64,000 bases of DNA from Toxoplasma gondii ME49 (taxonomy: Eukaryota; Apicomplexa; Conoidasida; Eucoccidiorida; Sarcocystidae), in NCBI RefSeq assembly GCF_000006565.2, contig NC_031473.1, forward strand, positions 248,001 to 312,000. The letters are read 5' to 3'. A program made the translations under genes and the position numbers. Below the pieces are notes generated by a model, which saw only the letters and a program-made list of their open reading frames with translations, was not told the DNA's origin and made no database searches. This document shows, one piece after another, positions 1 through 13,000 of this stretch (position 1 is the stretch's first letter; the number at the start of each line of letters is the position of its first letter).

Positions 1-20
1 AGTGGCGGTAAATGAGAAGT

Positions 21-566
21 TTACGCGAAGTGCAACAGAGATGCAACGACTCCCGCGACGGCGCTCGCGGCCATGACGGGGCGGACAGCCGAGGAAGCGA
101 TGTGGAAGGTGACTTTGCATTCATTCTTTTCTTCCTCTCGAGTTTTGGAAGCGTCTTTTCGGCAGTAGACATGAAGGCTGTGATCGTCGCTGGGCAAACT
201 GGGGACTGTAAAGTTGTACTTTGCCGCGGTAGCACTTGCAACCAGAGTTGCCGTGGCAGCATCCGCCGTCGTGACATTTTCTAGTGTCGCACCGGGGAGG
301 AAATCGCGAATTTTGACGCGGTTGTCTCCCTCGAACATTTCCGGAGTGCTGGCGTTGAACGCCGGGTCCAGGGTGGGGACGTCTTCACCGCAAGTGAAGA
401 GGATAAATTCACCAGCTTGCGTAATGTTGAAGCTCAGCGATTTGTTCTTCGAGCAAGTGGTATCTTTGGCCTGCTGAGCGGACTCTAGTGTGTTGTCGGC
501 TGCCACGGCAGAGGTTTGCTGGGCAGCGAGGGCGAGGGCACCCAGTGTCAAGAGGGAGAATTTCAT
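21..566 (-). CDS. SRS-like GPI-anchored surface antigen, copy 1
   Basis: Encodes a 181-residue protein. The start is the ATG at 564-566, which begins the MKFSLLTLGALALAA signal peptide shared by all array members; an in-frame extension to 629 is probably 5' UTR. The ectodomain fits one SRS (SAG1-related sequence) domain: a first Cys in TTCSKN, a conserved FTCG, LDPAFN, a FLPGA segment, FTVPSLPSDDHSLHVYC, and a final C-K-V-T-F strand. Only four cysteines are present, against the usual six per SRS domain. The C-terminus (about residues 158-181) is a small-residue hydrophobic tail ending LLHFA with no following charge, as expected for a GPI-anchor signal. SRS proteins are known as surface adhesins and immune targets of Toxoplasma and its relatives; which host ligand this one meets is unknown. 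It is the leftmost of five same-strand copies. A distinct small antigen family with SRS-like topology is the main alternative. Confidence 0.82.
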   Translation of the reverse strand: MKFSLLTLGALALAAQQTSAVAADNTLESAQQAKDTTCSKNKSLSFNITQAGEFILFTCGEDVPTLDPAFNASTPEMFEGDNRVKIRDFLPGATLENVTTADAATATLVASATAAKYNFTVPSLPSDDHSLHVYCRKDASKTREEEKNECKVTFHIASSAVRPVMAASAVAGVVASLLHFA

Positions 567-1736
567 CTTGAGTAAACTGCGGAAGCACCTATCACACACA
601 GAAAAGAGACGCACGCCGATAAACCACACTGCCCGAGCTACAAGAGGCCAGAGATATTGCTGTAAAAAGTTAGTTTGAAGGACTGAGATCCGCTCACAAC
701 CGTTCTACACTGCTTTTCGGAATAGCCGCACGATGCGGGGGGTCTTCACAGGGTTTTTTTCGTGGTGTGCCCACGCGCCTGCGTGACAGGCCAAAGGGGA
801 GCGGAAAATATGCGCCCGCGTCGGCCACAGCTTAGCCGAGAAGCGATCTACACCGAGAAAGAAAACCAACCGCAAATTTGAAGAAAATCACTTTCACCTG
901 CGTTCTAAGAACAATAACTGCCGCGCATCTTGCTATCTTGACAAAACTATGGCGCGAGCTCGTCTGCGGCGAGAAAGCGCGAGAATTTGCCTCCGGGGCC
1001 CTCAACGGGAATTCAGGGTCACAGTGCTTGTATGAAACTTACAGGTTGAGATGGAGAGGTCGTTACCCAGGAGTCAGCGACGGTAAAGCGAAAGAGAAGC
1101 AAAGTATTTCGACAATTTAGAGAGACATGGAAGAGAAGGAATCGCGGAGCCGAGGTGCGAAACCCGATGTGGGGGAACCCGACCCGAATCTGTCACTCCA
1201 TCGCGGGAGGGAGGAGAGCTAGCTGGACGAGAGCGGCGAAAGCAGCAACGGCAGAGCAGAGTCAATCTGTCCTGTCACGTGAGCTTCCGAGTTTTCCTGT
1301 CTCTGAAAATCATTTTTTCTCTCCAGGGGACGTGTCAAAACAAATCGAGAAATGGAGGTGGAGAGTAGATGAGTCGACGAACGGAAGGGCAGACGACAAC
1401 TGAGTCCCATTGTGGTGTTACCAAATCGGATTCGATGATCTTTTGTCACCGACTCTCCTCTAGCACATGTAACAATAATAAGCCTCGGTGAAAGACGAGT
1501 TTTCGAAGAAGGCACTGATCGATAAAAAACGAAGAAGGACACAAATCGAGGTGTGTGTAAAGGCGAATGTTTCGTTTGTAGACGTGCATAAAACTATATA
1601 CAGAATTTGTGTAAACGTTACTTCACTTTCTTGCACATATGTGCCTTGATGCGTGCATCGATTGTCATCAAGAATGGAGAAAGTCGAAGCCATACCTCAA
1701 CCCGTATGTATGTTGACACAACTAGACACGCGTGAT

Positions 1737-1776
1737 TATACATATATATATATATATATATATATATGTATACATA
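1737..1776. repeat. (TA)n microsatellite
   Basis: A run of alternating T and A of about 34 bases, ending in a GTATAC edge, lies in the upstream region of SRS copy 1. A related tract stands in the same general position of other cassettes. Confidence 0.9.
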
Positions 1777-2398
1777 GGCGCAGACAGATAGGTGAAATTT
1801 CATTGATCTGGAAGCACATACATAGAAAGTGGATAGTAGATTCCAAATATGGCGGCAGGTGTGATGCTGTGTCTGTGATGCATCGTGGATCTTCGTGTGC
1901 AGCGCAAAAGGTAGAGAGACACCCGTGTTTTTTGTGGAGTTCTTCGGCAGCGTGACACCTTGATTAGAGAGTGATTGAACGAGTCCTTTCACATTCTCAC
2001 GGTAAGAACAGTTTGTTGAAGGTGTACACATTTCACTGTCACTCCTATTCAGAAGGTGGGGACGGTGAGTAGAGCACAAAGAGGAGGCACTGATGAAGTT
2101 ATCTTGCCGTGTTTTTTTGATATGGTGGAGAGTTGAAAATAATGTATGAAGTGGCGCGACCAAGAGAGAGAAGCAGGAAAAATGGGGAAAACCACTACGA
2201 CAGAAAGCTTGAAGAAAAATTAGACATACGAAAACATGTCCTGTTTGCGGAGGTGAAAGGTCCCCGAGATCGACTTTCGGAAAAACAAAGGTAAGCAATC
2301 TCTTGTCACTTGCTCTACATATTTACGTTGGCACCCTGGTGTTGAGAGTTTGTCCATATCTATCACGTTTCATCCACCTCTATCTATCAACCTCTCTC

Positions 2399-2437
2399 AA
2401 TATATATATATATATATATATCCATATACATATATGG
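2399..2437. repeat. (TA)n microsatellite
   Basis: An alternating T/A tract interrupted by two single C bases. It lies about 80 bases before the 2520 cassette island, the same order as the tract at 7961-7995 before the island at 8100. Confidence 0.9.
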
Positions 2438-4881
2438 TTGTTTGATCCATCTGCTGGAGCATCATGGCATGAACGGGAGCACTTTCGACACTCTTGTCTC
2501 CCAGTACTGTGTAGTTGATGCTACTGCCGAGAAGAAAAACGGCACCGTTTGAGTGACGGAAGGTAGCAGTCACCAACACGTCGTGTCCTTCTCATAGTGA
2601 CAGCAAAAAGCACGAAGTCTCGTAGATCTCCATGGACATGTACACCAACTAAATGCCGCAGCGTGCAAGCGTTCTTGTGAATAAAGACTGCCTCGCCTCG
2701 GAGGAAGTGTCCAACCGATGGCAGATATCGAAAACTATACAAAATGCTCGCTTAAAAGATCTTCCGGCCGAGATATGAACAGTTCTGTGGAGAAACGCTA
2801 AATAGGTAAACATGATTTTAAGTGGAAAAAAAAGGCAGCTAACCGTGCCACAGTGCATGGTCTAAGCTTCATGATACTCATGTCCGGTCGCCTAAAGGAC
2901 ACAATGCGTCAAAAGGCAATCAGGGATCATATGCATATGCATATGAGTATACTCGTGGATCACGTAGACTGGTTAATACTTAGAGATAATGTTAAATTTA
3001 GGGGAGGAGAATTCCCGGTCCTTTTGGGAGGAAAGAATAGTGGATGTCAAAAAAACGGAGAGACCCAAAAATGACGGAGACTTGTGCGGAGCAAAAGTTG
3101 GAGGAGAATTAGCATCCGTATTCTGTCGCTTTGCTCCAGAGAGAGTCACCGCAGTTCGATGTTGATTATGTGGTCCTTCAGTCCCTCTTAATAACTTTAG
3201 AAAACTGCCTGAAATCGAGAAACAACCGCTTGACGACTTCTTTCCTGAACGATGCTCTGCTGGGTCGCACCAGGCAGCAGGAACCTCCAAAGAAGCAGCG
3301 TCGAACCATAGGCGTTCGGTGTCCAAACTGTCGGCGTTGTCAATTGTTTGCATAACCCAGACGAACACAGTTACGCGCCTGCTTCAACAGAAAACCAAAT
3401 CCATTACAGCAGGAAGTGTCAACTTGAATAGAAGGCAAGCTGTGACAGAGTTTCCCAGAGGACATTGAGTTCACAGTGCAGAAGATGAGAAGAAATGTGA
3501 AAAGCGAATGCAACTGTGGCAGAAGTTGATAGCAAAGATGTGTAGAGAGCTGTGAGGATCCCGACTCGGCTGTGCCTCCTCTTGTGCACCAGGTTCGACC
3601 AAGTCCTCGGACGAGAACGTGAACGGAGCTCAGACAACACGCGCCACTGAAGTGACAGAGCCCAGCGGTATATTAATATCACCATGTGACAACGTCTTTT
3701 GCACTCGATGTGCTCTAGGTCTAATACGTCGAGTATCCTCACCAATCGCATGAACAGCTTCCGGAGCGTGCAACACCCACGATAGCATTACCCTTTCCAC
3801 GCTTGTGAAAGTGTTCCACATTAAAAAAGAATTCTATGTTTTGCACTCTCTCAGTGTCCATTCGTGGCCATTTGCCGTCCAGTGAATTGATGCTGGTTTT
3901 CTACACAGCAACCCTGTTAAGCCATTGACCACCATCGTCGTAGAACGCTGCACTCGGAGGACGGACCCCAAAGATTTCTCGAAACCGTTATCAAGGCTCA
4001 GATAACGAAAGACACAGAGGAGAGAAGTGTTGCATTGCAGAGGTGGACATCGACCGAACCAACACGTCTACGGCTAACAAGGGATATCTTATTCAAGGCC
4101 TTTCCCAACCGCAATCATTCATGACTAGATCTTATTCCCGTATGTGTAAGCTTTTCATAAAAGTGGAGATGACGCGACCGACATGACCACTTCAGATGGA
4201 ATTATCCCCTAGGGCTACACGCAGACGGGTCCTACTTCTGACGACAGAAGCGTCAAACGCCTCCTCGTGGAGCGTGCTACTGGAAACGCATATTCAAGAT
4301 TCTCTACGTTCCATTGAGACCTGTCTGCAGAAGGCGACTTCTTTCTCAGCAGGGCACACGAGATGTAAGATGTGTGATCTGTAGAACGAGAAAACTATCT
4401 AGTGTTGTGTCGAGCTGGACATCTGTTTAAGTGGTACAAAGGGTGAGAGAGTTGTTGAGGAGACAGGCACGGTGCCATGTGGCTGAGTAGGATCTGGTGA
4501 CAAATGGAGGACGCCGCAAGCGGACGTCTGAGGTGTAGTGCGTAAGAATTAGTACACGTGCAGACAAGATGGGAGGAAAAAGATGTGTCGGCATGTGCCC
4601 CGGAAACCGATATAACTGCTGCTCTGGTTCAAGGAGACGGCCTGTGTGGAATTAGAAAATCGCAAAGCGGAGACATTTCCGTGACTAAAATAGAATCAGT
4701 TGTGATTTGAACAATGTCAGTTTCAGGTGTTGTAAAAAAGACAAGACTCACACGGACGCTTGGCATGGTGAACCGGCTGGATGCACAGTTAAATACCGAC
4801 GCAGATAAACACGGGAAGACTCCGATTTGCTGAAAAAACACTCAAATAGTCAGGCAGGTTTAGTGGAAGTAAATGAGAGGC

Positions 4882-5436
4882 CTAGGCGAAGTGCAGAAGA
4901 GACGCAACGACACCGGCGACGGCGCCCGCAGCGGCCATGACAGGGCGCACAGCCGGAGAAGCGATGTGAAAGGTGACCTGGCAGTCCTTGGACTGCTGGG
5001 CATCACTACTTGCTTGAACAGTATTCTCTCGGCAGTAAACTTGAAGATCGTGCTCCCCACTGGGTAAGGTGGGGACTGTGAAGCTGTACTTCTTCGCGGA
5101 AGTTGCAGCCGCTTCTGCCTTGGGAGTGACGTCCGCTGTGAGTTCTTTGAATGTGGCGTCAGGGAGGAATTCGAGAATTTTGACGCGTTTGCCTGCTTCG
5201 AACATTTCCGGAGTCTCTGTGCTGAATGTCGGGTCCAAATTAGGGAGCTTTGTGTCGCAAGTAAATTGGACGGACTGGCCGGCTTCGGTGATGTTGAAGC
5301 GGAGTGAGCCACTCTGTGTGCAAATGTTTTTGCTTTCAGCCTCCTGAGAGGGGCTGCTGGGCGTCGACGCTGAATCGGCAGAGGCCTGATGTGCAGACAG
5401 GGCGAGGGCCCCGAGTGTGAGGACGAAGAACCTCAT
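4882..5436 (-). CDS. SRS-like GPI-anchored surface antigen, copy 2
   Basis: Encodes 184 residues from the ATG at 5434-5436 (MRFFVLTLGALALSAHQ signal peptide). The frame is open further upstream to 5715, but that part contains a separate hydrophobic stretch, is not shared with the other copies in this form, and I treat it as leader. The ectodomain has the same four-cysteine SRS-like plan as copy 1: Cys in NICTQS, FTCDTK, VYCREN and DCQVTF, with LDPTFS, a FLPDA segment and FTVPTLPSGEHDLQVYC between. The tail SPAVRPVMAAAGAVAG and then LLHFA is a GPI-anchor signal, so the mature protein should sit on the parasite surface. It is the most diverged copy in the signal peptide (MRFF for MKFS). It lies head-to-tail with copy 1, about 4.3 kb apart. 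Confidence 0.82.
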   Translation of the reverse strand: MRFFVLTLGALALSAHQASADSASTPSSPSQEAESKNICTQSGSLRFNITEAGQSVQFTCDTKLPNLDPTFSTETPEMFEAGKRVKILEFLPDATFKELTADVTPKAEAAATSAKKYSFTVPTLPSGEHDLQVYCRENTVQASSDAQQSKDCQVTFHIASPAVRPVMAAAGAVAGVVASLLHFA

Positions 5437-8400
5437 CTTGGATACGCTGCGGACACACGTATCAAACACAATAGAAGCATCTATCAGAAAGAACTGCAAT
5501 CGCGGGAGGAAACACGCACTGGCATGATCCATGGAAAAAACATACAAGCGGGACGAATCCTCTCGTCTTTGGTAACTAGAGAAATTTGAGAATTCCGTGT
5601 TACCGTCTAGCATCCAACGACACGCTACGAACACAGCGATGAACGGCACTGCCAGGAGCAACACAGAGACTGCAGTGTAAGATTGATGAACACAGCTCAT
5701 CAGTCCAAAAAACACTTATATTTTGGAAATTGGGTTCATGTTTGCAGGAGCGTCCGAGTTCACATGGGAGTCTTTTTCGTGATTCGTCCACGAGCCCAAG
5801 GAATCAGAAGGGATCGGGGACTGGTGTACCCGGCTCAGATGCAGGGCAGCAGAGGAGTTGTCTACAACGAGAGGGCAAACCAACTAAAATTGAGGCAAAA
5901 AAAATTCGCCTGCGTTCAAAGAACAAGAAAACTCGACATGTCCGCTCTCTTTATCGTTCAGGTACAAACCTTGTAGGATCCGGTCCCCCCACAACGTGAA
6001 TTCAGTGTCGGTGCTCCCCTCGATGGAACTGACATGTTAAAATTGGAATGAAGCCCATTAGCCGGCTAAGATGAAGATCAAGAAAAGTTGATCTGGCTAA
6101 TGAGGGAGTTTCAATGTGGGAGGAATCGCAGCGATGAGGATGGGAACAACAATGCTGGGAAACCCGGAAACAATCCTCTCACACACTCTCGGGACACCGT
6201 CGAGCTAGCTGGGCGAGAGCGGCGAGAGCGGCGAGACCGACGACGGTACGAGCAGAGTGCATCTGTCCTCTCAGGTGAAATTCCGACTTTCTCTGCTTCC
6301 TCCAATCAACCCTTTCTCCTCTCCAGCGGTTGTGTTAAGACAAAGTGAGAAGTGGAGATAGATAAAGAGTAGACGAGGCGGCTTATGAAACGACAGGTGA
6401 CAGTTGGGTCAAATGATGATGATAACCTGGATTCAATGTTGTGCGTCTCCGACTAGTTAGTTTCTGAGGCGGATGCCAATACAGGGTCTCTGGAAAAATC
6501 ACTTGTACACAAAGACAAAAAGGAAAAGGAAGAAGATACACATGGATTCGTTTACATCAAGTGGACATTTTTCGTATAAGTATGCTTACGAGTATCTAGA
6601 GATACGCGTATTTGTGGAGTGAGTCTTTCACACGTAAGTGCCTCGTTGACACGCATCGATTGTCACCCGGTGCGAATACAAGTAGAAATAAACCTCACTA
6701 TGTAATTATAATTGTGTATGCATGTACACAGACATTCAGCTAGATGGATAGATGACAGTCCATAAATCTGGTATGTGCGGAATGCATCACAAGCATGGCA
6801 GCGTGTGTAGAGCTCTGCGTTTGTGCAGCAGTGTGTCTCTTTATGCACAGTGGAACAGCTGGAGACGCTCCATTATTTTTTATCGAATTTTCTGGTAGCG
6901 TGCGCACTCGTCCAGGAGGGAATTTAAACCGTTTTTTTGCAACAAGGTTAGTAAAGTGTACTAAACTGTACATATTTCACTGCTTTGCAAGACGGGAAAC
7001 AATGAGGGCTAAAACAGGGGAGAGAGGCAACAACGGATGACGACATACGGACAAGATCTTTCATTTTTTTATGTTCGTACATACCGTGACAAGGTGAAAA
7101 GAAGATGTGAGATGACAGGAGCAAGAGAACGAAGAAGCAAATGAGGTGGGGAGACGAAAGAGTGGCAATGCCACTGCGACAGCGAGACAGGTGATCAGAA
7201 ATCGAGACACAGCAGGGACAAAAGAAGGACAAAAAAAGCGGAGACCTCCGCCAATGTCCGACTAGTCCCATCTCCCGCTGTTCCTCTTATGCAAGCATTT
7301 ATGGAGACAGAGGGAAGGGAAGAGTTTCAGTCCATTAACAGTTCTACTAGACTGCTTCTGTAGTTATCGAGAAACAAGCTCGTGATCCTCAGTGTACCTC
7401 GGTTATTCGTGAGTCTACCCCTTTGGTATCACCTATTCTGTTGTTTCGTCTCTTGTGAGATTGTACACCTGGACTCGCAAGCAAAAAGGCTCACTGCCAT
7501 CGCCAGGAAGACCCTTGTTCTTGACAATAGTGTACTCTGTCCAGGCGCGATTCGTTGATTGTTTCCTTCTAAAACCGACGAAAAAAGGGAGTCAAGGAAC
7601 AGCGAAAGAGTACAGAGATCTCCTCCCGTTCGCCTACCCTCAACGACCTAGAGGACCCGCGACAGGTGGAAGACCGACACAGAAACAACGACGGTGGCTC
7701 GCGTATCGGGGGCTTGGTGTTCGATCTGTCGTTTTGGAAAAGGGGCAGAACGGCTCCGAAAATCTCAATCACGAGTCTGTCAGAAACCGGTCTTTGTTGC
7801 GTTTCTGTTTTTTCAGCATCGACAGTACTTTGCAACAGACATAGCTTTTTCGTTCAGGACTTTGAACAAGAACAACGCAAGCATTTCCCTCCCCTATTTG
7901 CAAGGCTCTATATTAGATATGCAGCATGTTTGCATGTATAGGTATGTCTCTTTCTCCACCTATATAATACATATACGTATATATATATATATATTTGTGG
8001 CAGATGTTTGTAACCGTAGAAGCGTCATGGTGTGCAAAAAGCCTTTGGTTCGGGTCAAGACTTTCGGCAGTCTCTTTTTCCTGTATTGTCCGGTTGTTGT
8101 TATTGCCGAGAAGAGAAACGGTGCCGTTTGAGGAACCCAAGGCAGCAGTCCGCAACACCCCTTGTCTTCTCTAGAGTGCCACAGAACAAAACGCAAATTC
8201 GCGTTAACCGATGTTCAATTGAAAAGCAACTAGCTGTCGCTGCATCCAAGTGTTCCATGTGCATGAAGACTTTGTCTCTACGCCGGACTGTTAGTCCTAC
8301 AGCGGACACTGGAGACGTGACAAACAGTTTCGTTGAAATGTTCACCAGATTAAGATATCGAGAGTCCTGTGCAGGGAGAGGCAAATGCACGTGGTGGTTT

Positions 8401-8450
8401 AGCTGGAAACGATAGGCGACAAACCTTTCGTACACATTTTCAAACCCTTA
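5437..8450. other. Noncoding upstream cassette of SRS copy 2
   Basis: No supported gene is present. The region parallels 567-2700 upstream of copy 1. The 5751-5960 segment matches 720-900 and 17400-17520 (a cassette motif around CGTCCACGAGCCC). The 6200-6330 segment carries the GCTAGCTGG island. Positions 6640-6680 carry the GCATCGATTGTCA island, and 8100-8165 match 2520-2590. Positions 6795-7060, 7370-7430 and 7740-7980 also match stretches of 24200-25260, so the upstream regions of copies 2 and 5 are homologous over about 2 kb. The reading frames inside are short and shift between cassettes. Confidence 0.6.
7961..7995. repeat. (TA)n microsatellite
   Basis: An alternating T/A tract with one C/G interruption, in the upstream cassette of SRS copy 2. 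Confidence 0.85.
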
Positions 8451-10083
8451 AATGGACGGCAGGCATCTGCTCTGCATGAAGAAATGTGTGATACGACAAT
8501 AAAAGACCATGCGTATACGAGTATTTGACTTCATGCATACGCGTACATAAGAATGCAAATAAGCATTTGCGTATAGATACATGAGGCATGCCGACTTTCC
8601 CGGCCGACTGTGTGCATCTTGTGCTGTCCGCTGTGACTCTGTTCCTGTCTGAGAAAGACAGGGCGACTGTGCTACTTCCGTGTTCGCGAAGAAGCAGAAA
8701 ATGTGCCTGTACAAAACGCCGAGGAAGGAGCCAAGGATTTGTATTGTCGTGTTTCCAAGTGACTTAGCCCCAAATTCCGAGAGAACCCACAAAACTCGAA
8801 GGCTAGTCTTACCGAAAATAAGCCGAGAAGTTGCCCGGTCGAACATGCACGACGGTGTGTTTGCATCTTTTCTCTAGGCCTCCCCGTCTCCATCTGAGAA
8901 GAGTCGTAGCTGAGTCCGCTGTTCCCTGAGAACGGACGAGCTGCGATTCCTTTTCGTCGCCATTGGCGTTTGCGCATCTTGCGTTTGAAGACAAAATGCT
9001 TTCGCCGCCTTCCTCTTCCATGTTCTCCGTTTTCTGTGGAAACCGAGAAGACAAGAAAAACGGCTTTTCAGTCGGCGGAGAATCCCGGTGTACGTACACC
9101 CCCTGGGGCGCCTCGAATGCGGCCTCTGCTGGAGAGTGGATGCGATGCGCGAGCTGAGTCTACATGCCTTTAGTGGTCCATCTGCTTTTTTCCGGAACTT
9201 TTTTTCTCAAAATATCAGTCTCTGCGCTTGCATTCCGTTTCCCTTCCCCCTTGTTTTTCCGCTCCCACATGAATTTTGATTTCTCTCCGTTTTCCCGTCC
9301 TTCGTGCACCTCTCCCCAAGTCGCCAGCAGGATTCTCACCCCCCTTTACTGTCGAACAGCTTCGTCGGCCGCCGTCTCTTCCTTCTACATTAGCCCTCGT
9401 TTTTTGGTTAGAACCGCAGATAAGGGGTTCATCTGTATTTCGCTGCCTTTCTGTGTGTGGCGGGCGCTTCCCTTTTCTCCCTGTCTCGTGTTCCACGCGG
9501 CGGTCCATCTGTTTGGGGTGTTCTGGAGTTTTCTCACAGCGCTTTCTTACAACTGTTAACCCAGTATCTCTCTTTCCACGTGTGCCACAGACCGCTTTTC
9601 TCTCATTATATCGCCTATGTCCGTCAGATCTCCCCTCGCAATCCTGTGCCTTTACCCCTTCTGACTCTTCTGTGTTGCTCTTGTGAAGCCTTCCCCGTAT
9701 CACTTTGCGGAGCCGGCTTCTCTCGTCAACTGCGTTACTTGTCATACGCTTCGTCCTCCCTCGCGGTTTCGGACTTACTTCCCTCACCTGCGTCATTGGA
9801 CACGTCGGTTAGCTTCCTACCTTCTGTTCTTCCCTGTCGCTGCGTTGTTTCTTTTTCTCCGGAGCCCTCACTAGCGCCGGGCCTCCCAGTCTGCTAGGCA
9901 TTTGTCCTCTGTGCCTCCCGTGGAGACTGCCCAGTATCCGAATTGTCTCTCTCATATTTAGGGACTGGTTCTCAAGCAACTGGATGGTGTTGGCTAGGAA
10001 AACTAATCACGTTTCACAAATACAATCGGTGAAAGTTCTCTTGATTTCCATGTGCGGCTTCGCGCGTGTATCTCTAGGGTGAA
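8451..10083. other. Junction region and pyrimidine-rich leader of the OCRE-domain gene
   Basis: The SRS cassette homology is not visible beyond about 8450. From about 9170 to 9900 the plus strand is strongly T/C-rich, typical of coccidian 5' leaders and promoters. It precedes the plus-strand gene at 10084, so it is probably its 5' UTR or promoter. The open frames seen here on both strands (for example 9215-9796 minus) are what a long pyrimidine tract produces and show no domain. Confidence 0.5.
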
Positions 10084-13000
10084 ATGATGTCTCGCAACAG
10101 CCGCTCTGGCACCTCTTCGAGCAGGGGGGGGACGGAGGCGTCCTACTCTGGCCGCGAAGGCTGGTCAGAGCGTCGGAGAAGTCGAGAGAGAGAAAGCGCT
10201 TCGTCTTCTTCGTCTCGCCGCGATCGAGGCGGAGACACGAGGCGCAGCGGCGGAAGCGCAAATGAGAAGTCCGAATCGTACTCTAGCAGTCGCAAGCGAA
10301 TGTCATCTTCCTCTTCCTCATCTGTTTCGTATTCATGCAGCCATAGTTCTGACCGGTCTTCCCGGAGACACGATTCCGAGCGAGGCGCGTCAGGAGACAA
10401 AGCGGCGCGACTGTCTTCTTCTCCGTCTGCTCACCGGCCCTCTTCACCTCGTCACCGCGCGTCGTCCTCATCTTCTTCTCGAATGTCTTCTTCCTCTTCC
10501 TCGTCTGCATGGCCTTCTACGCGTGACGCATCTGTTTCGTGGTCTCGAGGCTCCAAACAGGGCTACGGCTCCTCTTCCCGTCGGGACAAGAGCCGGTCCC
10601 CGTCGCGTCGCGACCGAGAGGGTTCTCGCGAACGTCGCTACGACCGCCGCCAGGGGTCGTCTTCTCGGGTGTACGGACGCGGGAGTCGGAGTGGCAGCCG
10701 CGAAGGCGGCCGCCGCAGCACAAGCGCAATCAGCGACTCGCGAGAGAAAGATCCTCTCTCGAACCCTGCGGGTGCTAGCGACTCTGAGCAGGAGGCTGGT
10801 CGCCGCAGAAAAGCCTCAGACGAGATTCTTTACTCTTCTATTGCGGTTCTCGAAAACATTCCGGAGAACTGCACTGAGGAGGACGTTGAGGAGCGGGTTC
10901 GATCTGTCTCCATTTCCAAGGGGTTCTCGGTCCCGAACGGAGTCACATTCGCCCAAATGACCCCGCAGGATCTCCGGGTCCAGCTGGGGAAGGCCCTGCA
11001 GGCTCCCGAGACACCCGAGGTGCCGTCCGTGATGACTGTTGCCTACGTCGACTTCCCCTCTGTTGACGCGGCTGCCAAGTTCCGCCGGTCTTGTCGAACG
11101 GGCTCTCTCTTCCTCTTCAATCGCCACTGTACGGTTCACCACCTCCCGGACAGAACCGCCGCCTTGGAGGCTGACGCGGATCTCTCGCAGGCAGCGCGAG
11201 TTGGGAAGAGCGCGGCGGGGGGCACGGGGCCTCTGCGCAGCGACAGTTGGGCCTGTTTCCGGTGCAACGTGTACAACGTCGGCTCTCGGGCGGCGTGTGG
11301 CAACTGTGGGGGCGTTCCGGAGGCGGACCCTTCGCAAGCCGCGGGGACTGGAGACACCCGCGGTCGCGGCGCGAGGGGCTCGTGCGCGAAGGGCGCGGCG
11401 GAGGCCGGGGTCGGCGGCTGGGGCTTCGACCCGGTTGAAAACCCCTCTGCGTGGATGGTTGTCATGGACGTTCTCGGGCTCGAAGTCGAGGACTTCTTGA
11501 AGGCCTTCCGCCGCGCGAGCCGGAAGTTTCAGGTTACTGGGGAGACGGACTCTGGGAAGAAGTCCGCGGACCAGAGCAAGGGCGACGGAGCAGGTTCGGG
11601 ATCCTCGGGACGCCTGGAGATCCAGAAATGCGTCTACGTCGAAGACATCGCAAAGGAGGGGGGTGGGAGACCGAACCACTTCCTGCTGCTACGCTTCAGC
11701 TCCTCCGAAGCCTCCATTGAGGGCTGGAAGTGTGTGAAGAGTCTCGTGGGCAAGGAAGTCGCGAGTCAACTCTGTGGGGCGCGGGCCCAAGTCCTGACGC
11801 GGAAGGAGAAGCAGTCCATGCAAGAGATGCTGAAGATCGTGGAGAAGACCGGGTCGCGAGACGACAGCAAAGACATCTCCGTCCTTCGAATCAAGCTGGA
11901 GGACATGCAAGACATCGCAAGTAGGGAGACACTGTGCAACTGCAGCGGGGTGGAGGGAGGGGTCAGGCAAAGAGACGGAGCAGAGTGGGAGTTGAAAGAG
12001 AACACAGTCATTTGAAATCACTCGACCAAGTCGAGAACAAACGAGACAGGTGACACAAATAGTCTCCGGTTTTCTTCATTGATCGGCAGTCGTACGGATG
12101 CTACGGATGGTGTCGCATGTTTAGAATACAGGAGAAAGTGCGTGACAAAAAGAAGAGGGATCCCCATATGACGGTTTTTCCCTGCTGTCAGTGTTTTTTA
12201 AGGCTCCTCTCTCCAATGTGTCTGTCTTTGTATTTCGTCAGAGTCGTCCTCGGTGTATGAGCAGCTCCTGCAGCAGTGGCAAGGTTTGCTTCTCCCGCTG
12301 GCGACGAATCAGCCGCCGCTTCTGACGTCTTTGGACGAGAAGAGTGGGTACTACTACGATGCGTCCATTGACTTGTACCTGGACCCGACCACGAACTACT
12401 ACATGACTTCCGTGGGAGACTACTACATCCACGATTCGAGTGTCTCGGCTCTGAGGCGGGTCTGCTCGTACGCAGATCAGCAGAAGCTGCTTGAGCAAGG
12501 CAGCGAAGGCGGCCGCGCCAAGGCGGATGGGGCGACGGGGGACAATGGAGGCGAGGCGACTGGGCAGGAGGGTGGGCGGGGAAGCGGGTCGCATGGCCCG
12601 TCGAACTCCACGGACACTGTGGCGTCGCTGTTGGCCGCTGCGCAGAAAACAGCCAAGGCGGCGAAGGATGCGCTGGAGAGAGCGAAGGAGCAGCGGGGTC
12701 TCGACGAGGAACAAAAGAGACAGCGAAGACTGCAAGAGCTGCAGAAGCTCGAAGACCAGCATCGCCAGAATATGAAGCAGAAACAGCTGCAGAAACAGGC
12801 AGGGTGTGATGCAATCTATGACGAGACCCAGGCGGGTTATGGACAAGACCCGAACATGTTCACGCAGAATGGCTACAGTGCGGGGAGCGGCGGGGCTTAT
12901 GGGGCGCGGCAGATGGGAGACGGTGGCCCTGAGGCCGAGATGGCCCAGAACTTCTCCGGGAGGTTCCCCGGATCGGTGGCGCCGTCGGGCTATGGCTTTC

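Larger units (their letters stand above)
567..4881. other. Noncoding cassette DNA between SRS copies 1 and 2
   Basis: No convincing gene is present. The stretch holds the upstream region of copy 1 and the downstream region of copy 2. Several islands recur beside the other SRS genes: a GCTAGCTGG-containing segment near 1220 (also near 6210, 17880, 20820 and 23660); a GCATCGATTGTCA segment near 1656 (also 6654 and 24069); and a segment near 2520-2600 (also 8100-8165). A block at about 3410-4140 resembles 15040-15780, and 4540-4860 resembles 15980-16500. An AGAGACG heptamer at 605-611 matches the WGAGACG promoter word described for T. gondii, but one copy proves nothing. Two (TA)n microsatellites lie inside. 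The short reading frames are not conserved between cassettes. Confidence 0.6.

Noticed and set aside
9215..9796. 193-codon minus-strand frame of Arg/Glu-rich composition
   Set aside because: It is produced by the T/C-rich leader of the OCRE-domain gene; the composition is simply that of a purine-rich strand.
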